Assembly: GCA_900761995.1 (NCBI GenBank)
Contig: CAAFEY010000046.1
Span: 1 to 25,944 of the forward strand
Reading direction: 5' to 3'
DNA length: 25,944 bases
DNA from: an uncultured Collinsella sp.
Lineage (GTDB): Bacteria; Actinomycetota; Coriobacteriia; Coriobacteriales; Coriobacteriaceae
Below the pieces are notes generated by a model. It worked only from the letters and a program-made list of their open reading frames with translations. It was not told the origin of the DNA and did no database searches. Within the stretch, counting starts at the first letter, position 1; every line of letters begins with the position of its first letter. Positions 21,681-25,944 of this stretch are shown piece by piece. The position numbers were made by a program, and so were the translations under genes.

Positions 21681-22880
21681 ATGGCTTCATCCCCGAGCTA
21701 CATACCGTACCTATGCGTGGCAGCGGCGGCCTTTATCACGACCTTCCTCACGGTGCCCCTGGTCAAACGCTTGGCAATTAAGCTCGACGCCGTCGACTAT
21801 CCTTCTAAGCGCCGCATCAACACCAAGCCCATCCCGCGTTTGGGCGGAACGGCGGTGTTTTTGGGCCTGGTCGTTGCCTGCATTGTGCAAATCCTAGGCA
21901 CCTGGCACCTAGGCTGGCCGCCCGTCCTGGTGCCGCACCCGCGCCTTCACATTAGCTATCCCATGCTGGCGCTCTCCTTTACCGTCATCTTTGCGACCGG
22001 CGCTATCGACGACGTCATCCAGCTCAAGCCCAAGCAAAAGCTGGCCGGACAGGTCCTCGCTGCGCTCATCGCCTGCGTGGGTGGCCTGCGCATCGGCGTC
22101 ATCGTCAACCCGTTTGCCCCCGGCGAAATCATGCTCGGATGGCTCGCCTACCCCATCACCGTGATCTATCTGGTGGCATTCACCAACATCATTAACCTCA
22201 TCGACGGCCTCGACGGCTTGGCCACGGGCATCTGCGGCATCGCGTCGTTCACGATGTTCTCGATGGCCGTTCTCTCGGGCCGCATCGATGCCGCCGCGCT
22301 CTCCATTGCGCTCTTTGGCGCCTGCCTGGCCTTTTTGCGCTACAACTTCAACCCCGCAAGCATCTTCTTGGGCGACTCGGGATCGCTGCTTCTGGGCTTT
22401 GCGCTGGGCTCCATCTCGCTACTCAACGTGAGCCGCACCGCCGCGCTCACCTCGCTTATCATCCCGCTCATCGTTGCCGGCGTGCCCATCATCGACACGT
22501 TTAGCGCCATCGTGCGCCGCAAGCGCGCCCACATTAGCATCGGACAGGCCGACAAGGGCCACATCCACCACCGCCTGATCCAAGAGGGCTACAACCAAAA
22601 GCAGGCTGTGCTCCTCATCTATGCCTGGTGCATCATGCTTTCGGCCGGCGCCGCCGCGATTAACCAGGTCGAGGTCCCCATGCGCGTGCTCATCTTTACC
22701 GTGCTCGCCATTGGCTCGGCGGCCTTTGCCAAGCATCTACATCTGTTTGAGCCCGTGCTGCGCCACCATTACAACAAGCGCACGCACGAGGACGAGCTCG
22801 TCACCCCCGACGATCCCGCCTTTAAGCAGGAGGAGCAGGCGGCAGAAGAACGCAAGGAGGAGCGCCACCACAGGCGCTAG
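21681..22880 (+). CDS. Undecaprenyl-phosphate GlcNAc-1-phosphate transferase, WecA/TagO type
   Basis: ATG 21681 is chosen because the family N-terminus (about 10 residues before the first helix) begins there, although the ribosome site is poor. Upstream in-frame ATGs add an atypical Arg-rich leader. The 399-residue polytopic protein has about ten membrane helices and the MraY/WecA signatures: RLGGTAVF, IDDVIQLKPKQK with Asp110-Asp111, NIINLIDGLDGLATG with Asp175 and Asp178, FLGDSGS with Asp232, and the cytoplasmic HIHHR loop (294-298). It transfers a sugar-1-phosphate from a UDP-sugar to undecaprenyl phosphate, starting wall polymer or capsule glycan synthesis. The HIHHR form points to WecA/TagO rather than MraY. 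The C-terminal 35 residues are charged and cytosolic. Confidence 0.92.
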   Translation: MASSPSYIPYLCVAAAAFITTFLTVPLVKRLAIKLDAVDYPSKRRINTKPIPRLGGTAVFLGLVVACIVQILGTWHLGWPPVLVPHPRLHISYPMLALSFTVIFATGAIDDVIQLKPKQKLAGQVLAALIACVGGLRIGVIVNPFAPGEIMLGWLAYPITVIYLVAFTNIINLIDGLDGLATGICGIASFTMFSMAVLSGRIDAAALSIALFGACLAFLRYNFNPASIFLGDSGSLLLGFALGSISLLNVSRTAALTSLIIPLIVAGVPIIDTFSAIVRRKRAHISIGQADKGHIHHRLIQEGYNQKQAVLLIYAWCIMLSAGAAAINQVEVPMRVLIFTVLAIGSAAFAKHLHLFEPVLRHHYNKRTHEDELVTPDDPAFKQEEQAAEERKEERHHRR

Positions 22881-23039
22881 GGTAAGCTGCCGAGGATGCG
22901 TCCAGACGCCGCCGGCCAAGCGCATCCACGCCGCGCCCATCGCACAAGCCGCCGCTCTCCCGCCCCTCGCCTACTTACGACCCGCCCCTCCAATAAACGC
23001 GTTATCATCTTGACCCATGAACATACGTTAGGAGCAATC

Positions 23040-24089
23040 ATGCCAAACGAGAACAGCTACGAAGTCGCGCTGCAAAAGAGCAACGCCATTCGCGAGGGCC
23101 TGGCCAAAACGCCCGAAAAGTTCACCATGCTCACCGGCGACCGCCCCACCGGCCGTCTGCACCTGGGTCACTACTTCGGCACCCTCAAGGGCCGTGTTGA
23201 GCTACAGAATATGGGCGCCAAGACCAACGTGCTCATCGCCGACTACCAGGTCATCACTGACCGCGACACGACCGAGCACATCCAGGACAACGTGTACAAC
23301 ATGGTCATGGACTACCTTGCCTGCGGCATCGACCCCGACAAGACCATGATCTACGCGCACTCCGCCGTGCCCGCCGCCAACCAGCTCATGCTGCCGTTCC
23401 TGTCGCTGGTCTCCGAGGCCGAGCTGGCGCGCAACCCCACGGTAAAGGCCGAGATGGAGGCCTCGGGCCACGAGCTCACCGGCCTTCTGCTCACCTACCC
23501 GGTGCACCAGGCCTGCGACATCCTGTTCTGCAAGGGCAATGTGGTGCCCGTCGGTCGCGACCAGCTGCCGCACATCGAGCTCACCCGCACCATCGCCCGC
23601 CGCTTTAACAACCGCTACGGCAAGGTGTTCCCCGAGGTCGACGCACTGCTGTCCGAGACCCCGCTGCTGCCGGGCCTGGACGGTCGCAAGATGAGCAAGA
23701 GCTACGGTAACGCCATCAACATCTCGATGACCGCCGAGGAGACGGCCAAGCGCATCAAGAAGAGCCAGACCGACTCCGAGCGCATGATCACGTTCGATCC
23801 CGAGAACCGCCCCGGCGTGTCCGGTCTGCTTTCGACGGCCGCCATCTGCACCGGCCGTTCCGAAGTCGAGATTGCCGAGGAGATTGGCATGGGCGGCTCC
23901 GGCCAGCTCAAGAAGTACGTGACCGAGGCTGTCAACGAGTACTTCGCGCCGATCCGTGAGCGTCGCCAGCGCTACGAGAACGACCTGGATTACGTTAAGG
24001 ACGTCCTGCACGAGGGTAACCGCCGCGCCAATGAGATCGCCGAGCAGACCCTTGCCGAGGTTCAGGACGCCATGGGTATGGTGTACTAG
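23040..24089 (+). CDS. trpS: Tryptophanyl-tRNA synthetase
   Basis: ATG 23040, with TTAGGAG 6 bases upstream, gives 349 residues; the longer upstream frame is not used. It charges tRNA-Trp. The class I signatures are GRLHLGHYFG with HLGH at 41-44 (HIGH) and KMSKS at 217-221. LTYPVHQACDILF and VPVGRDQLPHIELTR are the usual TrpRS amino-acid and dimer segments. It is of normal length and begins 159 bases after the WecA-like gene. I looked for a T-box leader in that gap and found none. A strong terminator follows. Confidence 0.97.
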   Translation: MPNENSYEVALQKSNAIREGLAKTPEKFTMLTGDRPTGRLHLGHYFGTLKGRVELQNMGAKTNVLIADYQVITDRDTTEHIQDNVYNMVMDYLACGIDPDKTMIYAHSAVPAANQLMLPFLSLVSEAELARNPTVKAEMEASGHELTGLLLTYPVHQACDILFCKGNVVPVGRDQLPHIELTRTIARRFNNRYGKVFPEVDALLSETPLLPGLDGRKMSKSYGNAINISMTAEETAKRIKKSQTDSERMITFDPENRPGVSGLLSTAAICTGRSEVEIAEEIGMGGSGQLKKYVTEAVNEYFAPIRERRQRYENDLDYVKDVLHEGNRRANEIAEQTLAEVQDAMGMVY

Positions 24090-24124
24090 ATCGATCTGCT
24101 GGCTAGAACTTTCGATTGCTATAG

Positions 24125-24152
24125 GGCGGGCGCTACGGCGTCCGCCTTTTTT
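24125..24152 (+). terminator. trpS terminator
   Basis: GGCGGGCGC pairs with GCGTCCGCC (9 bp, one G-T), followed by six T residues. Confidence 0.9.
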
Positions 24153-24199
24153 GGTGCCCGACCGGTTCGGCTCTGCCCATTGCACTCCCCCGACAAACA

Positions 24200-24241
24200 G
24201 GAACAGGCCCGCTGGCAGTTAGTTGCCAGCGGGCCTGTTCC
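24200..24241. other. 18-bp perfect hairpin of unknown role
   Basis: GGAACAGGCCCGCTGGCA (24200-24217) pairs perfectly with TGCCAGCGGGCCTGTTCC (24224-24241) around GTTAGT. No T-run follows on the plus side; the minus side continues TGTTTGTC. It could end a minus-strand transcript arising between here and 24417, or be a second barrier after trpS. Confidence 0.6.
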
Positions 24242-24417
24242 CGAAGTACACCGTTGAATCGCACAGAGGGGAGGAATGCGAATCAAACTCAACAGGACAG
24301 GCTTTTTCATCGCCTATTGCCTGCTCCGTTGCTGAAACCAATATAGTTCACCGTGGTTTACTTTGCTGCATCAATATCGCCCGCCATAGCTTCTCCATAA
24401 GTTAGCCCCAGTAAACT
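24242..24417. other. Unassigned AT-rich spacer
   Basis: Together with the elements on both sides, this lies in the 384-base gap between trpS and the MGMT-type gene. It holds no recognisable gene. A plus-strand 19-codon frame at 24276 (GAGGGGAGGA before ATG) and short minus-strand frames exist, but nothing marks them as real. Confidence 0.4.
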
Positions 24418-24457
24418 AAACCACCACAAAGGGGACAGGCACCTTTGTGGTGGTTTT
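24418..24457. repeat. Family A REP-like element, copy A3
   Basis: It is identical over 40 bases to A1. It ends 16 bases beyond the stop of the minus-strand MGMT-type gene, where it can act as its terminator. Together with A4 in the opposite orientation it frames that gene. Confidence 0.9.
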
Positions 24458-24473
24458 CGCCACGGCAGAGCCG

Positions 24474-24794
24474 CTAGAGCCCCACTGGCCAGCGACAGAC
24501 GGCCAAGTCGACGTGCATGTCATCCTTAAACGCCACACCCTCCCCTAGCAAAAGCTCACGTTGAGCATCGGGACCGCCAAAAGCAAAACCCTCGCATATG
24601 TGCCCGTCGGCAAACACCACGCGGTGACAGGGAATCTCGCCGGGGCGAGGATTACTATGCAGGGCATACCCCACGTACCGCGCACTTCGTGGACGACCGG
24701 CAAGCAGAGCCACCTGACCATACGTGGCGACCATCCCCTCGGGGATTTGCTCGACCACCTCGTACACCCGCTCAAAAAAGCCCTCAGACGCCAT
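24474..24794 (-). CDS. Short MGMT-family protein (methylated-DNA cysteine methyltransferase domain)
   Basis: ATG 24794 with GGAAGGGAG upstream gives 106 residues. A longer frame to 24833 would begin inside the family A palindrome and is rejected. Only the C-terminal DNA-binding/active-site domain of MGMT is present: VATYGQVALLAGRPRSARYVGYAL (helix-turn-helix with the Arg finger Arg39) and IPCHRVV with the acceptor Cys56. The N-terminal domain of Ada/Ogt is missing. Alkyltransferase-like proteins share this short form but replace the cysteine with Trp; here Cys is kept, so direct repair of O6-alkylguanine is possible. The alternative is a recognition protein feeding nucleotide excision repair. 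The gene is framed by inverted family A copies. Confidence 0.88.
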   Translation of the reverse strand: MASEGFFERVYEVVEQIPEGMVATYGQVALLAGRPRSARYVGYALHSNPRPGEIPCHRVVFADGHICEGFAFGGPDAQRELLLGEGVAFKDDMHVDLAVCRWPVGL

Positions 24795-24823
24795 TGCTCG
24801 CTCCCTTCCACCCGGAATAGCAT

Positions 24824-24863
24824 AAACCACCACAAAGGTGCCTGTCCCCTTTGTGGTGGTTTT
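24824..24863. repeat. Family A REP-like element, copy A4 (inverted)
   Basis: It has the same arms as A1 and A3, but the core reads TGCCTGTCC, the reverse complement. It ends 10 bases from the stop of the minus-strand DegV gene and 29 bases before the start of the MGMT-type gene, so it separates the two. The minus-strand T-run is only three, a weak terminator. Confidence 0.9.
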
Positions 24864-24873
24864 GGCAGGTGGG

Positions 24874-25728
24874 CTAGTTAACGGGCTGGAAGAAGGCCAC
24901 GGCTACGGCGCCGGGGCCTACATGGGTGCCGATGGTGGCACCGATGGTGTGAACGGGCAGTTCGCCCTCGGTGTGGCCAGCCCACAGTGCCGCGCTGTCC
25001 TCGATATACTTCTTGAGCACCGCATCCGAAAGGCCCGTATAGCCCAGCGCCAGCGGCATGGAAAAGTCGATGCCGCCTGACTTTTCGACCTTTTGGTTGA
25101 GCAGGTTGCGGCCGTTCTTGGAACCGCGCGCCTTGCCCAACTGCACGATAAGGCCGTCCTCGACAGCCACCACGGGCTTCACGTTGAGCAGCGTGCCCAC
25201 GGCGCCGGCCGCAGCAGATAGACGACCGCCGCGAACCAGGTACTCCAGCGTCTCGAGCAGGCCGATGACGACCACGCGGTCACGGACGGCCTCGACGGCC
25301 GCCGCGATCTGGGCCGCATTACGGCCCTCGTCCACCAGGCGCAGGGCATACTCGACCAGGACACGCTCACCCAGAGTGACGTTGTTGCTATCCACCACGT
25401 ACACGTCGCCGCCCGGCGCCTCGGCAAGTGCGGTACGGGCACTCTGATTGGTGCCCGAAAGCTTAGCGCCCACGGTAATAATCACAGCCTCATCGCCGGC
25501 ATCACGCGCCTCGGCAATAGCCTGCGAAAACGCGTACGGGTTGACCTGGCCGGTCTTGGGCAGCTCATCGCGCTCCACGAGCATCTCGTAAAAGCGCTGG
25601 TGATCGATGTCGACGCCATCCATGTACACATCGGTGCCAAAGGTGACGGACAGCGGCAGAACACGCAGAGCGGGGTGCTCAGCCGGCGACATATCGCTCG
25701 CGGAATCGGTAATAATACGAATGGACAT
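24874..25728 (-). CDS. DegV-family fatty-acid-binding protein
   Basis: ATG 25728 with AAAGGA upstream gives 284 residues. The frame upstream to 25833 is not supported. Family features are the N-terminal RIITDSASDMS, KLSGTNQSAR (the lipid-carboxylate-binding Ser/Thr loop equivalent to SGT in DegV/FakB), VDSNNVTLGE, LVRGGRLSAAAGAVGTLLNVKPV and a C-terminal GATIGTHVGPGAVAVAF. DegV/FakB proteins bind a fatty acid and, in the FakAB system, present it for phosphorylation. No fakA kinase is adjacent, so the role in fatty-acid uptake is inferred only. The gene is followed after 10 bases by repeat A4. Confidence 0.92.
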   Translation of the reverse strand: MSIRIITDSASDMSPAEHPALRVLPLSVTFGTDVYMDGVDIDHQRFYEMLVERDELPKTGQVNPYAFSQAIAEARDAGDEAVIITVGAKLSGTNQSARTALAEAPGGDVYVVDSNNVTLGERVLVEYALRLVDEGRNAAQIAAAVEAVRDRVVVIGLLETLEYLVRGGRLSAAAGAVGTLLNVKPVVAVEDGLIVQLGKARGSKNGRNLLNQKVEKSGGIDFSMPLALGYTGLSDAVLKKYIEDSAALWAGHTEGELPVHTIGATIGTHVGPGAVAVAFFQPVN

Positions 25729-25847
25729 AGCGAATCCTTTCTTTCGCGGACCTCTCGCGGGGAATTTTGACAGCAATGCCCCGGCACGGCATACGCACTC
25801 AAACGGGACTATGCAGTTGTTAATTGGAAGCAAATGCCTTGGCGGCC

Positions 25848-25944
25848 TTAGATCTCGCGCAGGGTGTTGAGAATCGTGCGCAGCGACGCATACATCTGCT
25901 CGCGCTGCTCCACACCCATAGCCTTACCGGTGGTATCGAGCACC
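25848..25944 (-). CDS. C-terminal end of an unidentified protein (partial)
   Basis: A minus-strand frame enters from the right edge and ends with TAA at 25848-25850, giving 31 residues including GVEQREQMYASLRTILNTLR and ending EI. The helical, charged tail resembles the last helix of MarR-type regulators, but 31 residues are too few to decide. Codon use is like the neighbours. The stop is 119 bases upstream of the DegV start, so the two genes may share a transcript. Confidence 0.5.
   Translation of the reverse strand, partial: VLDTTGKAMGVEQREQMYASLRTILNTLREI

Noticed and set aside
21491..21682. Minus-strand 63-residue Lys/Arg-rich frame
   Set aside because: It looks basic like a ribosomal protein but matches none I know, overlaps the WecA-like start, and the first half only is basic.
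22881..23039. Possible tryptophan T-box or leader peptide before trpS
   Set aside because: No specifier hairpin, T-box sequence, tandem Trp codons or terminator/antiterminator pair could be found.
24119..24310. Minus-strand 63-residue Cys-containing frame
   Set aside because: It runs through the trpS terminator and the 18-bp hairpin, and has no convincing ribosome site.
24824..24833. Longer start of the MGMT-type gene inside repeat A4
   Set aside because: The extra 13 residues are encoded partly by the repeat, and the ATG at 24794 has a good ribosome site and the family N-terminus.
12862..24863. Family A repeats as a CRISPR array
   Set aside because: The four copies are dispersed over 12 kb, lie at gene ends and have no regular spacers or cas genes.

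Overview
The window is a 26-kb piece of a high-GC bacterial chromosome. Gene content, Rho architecture, codon use and the style of the intergenic repeats fit the Coriobacteriia, most likely Collinsella or a close relative. That assignment is inference from remembered family resemblance, not from a search. Most genes are housekeeping. I see no phage, plasmid, CRISPR or toxin cassette.

Layout. 1-1912 (+): the tail of a GGGtGRT-type protein and a FAD-dependent oxidoreductase of the fumarate reductase/aspartate oxidase fold. 2085-2477 (-): a tRNA operon (His-Lys-Lys) with a recognisable promoter and terminator. 2588-4801 (+): a class I/II aminotransferase and a ROK sugar kinase, converging on a VanZ-like gene and a 466-residue membrane protein of unknown function (4915-6772, -). 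7086-12019 (-): rho, with a very long disordered N-terminal extension, and argS, separated by a 0.5-kb spacer full of inverted repeats. 12362-13564 (+): a CarD-like factor and an HD-domain protein. 13624-17780: proA and proB on the minus strand, split by a plus-strand predicted prolyl aminopeptidase. 17884-19929 (-): pncB (NAD salvage) and a tail-anchored coiled-coil protein. 19994-21156 (-): tRNA-Ala and a PflX-like radical SAM protein. 21294-21450 (+): a candidate small RNA. 21681-24089 (+): a WecA/TagO-type phosphoglycosyl transferase and trpS. 24474-25944 (-): a short MGMT-type protein, a DegV protein and the end of an unidentified gene.

The most striking feature is the non-coding layer. 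Eight short palindromic elements fall into four sequence families: A with four copies, B with two, C and D with one each. Each carries a GGGGAC- or GGGAC-type core, and seven of the eight lie within about 16 bases of a stop codon or overlap it. They look like REP elements that may also serve as terminators. Two further structures stand out: a 27-bp inverted repeat pair enclosing 96 bases between rho and argS, and a 98-nt nested hairpin between the prolyl aminopeptidase gene and proB.

Metabolically the window joins proline supply (proA, proB, peptidase), nicotinate salvage, two aminoacyl-tRNA synthetases, three tRNA species and envelope glycan initiation. The genes are mostly single or paired transcription units rather than one pathway.
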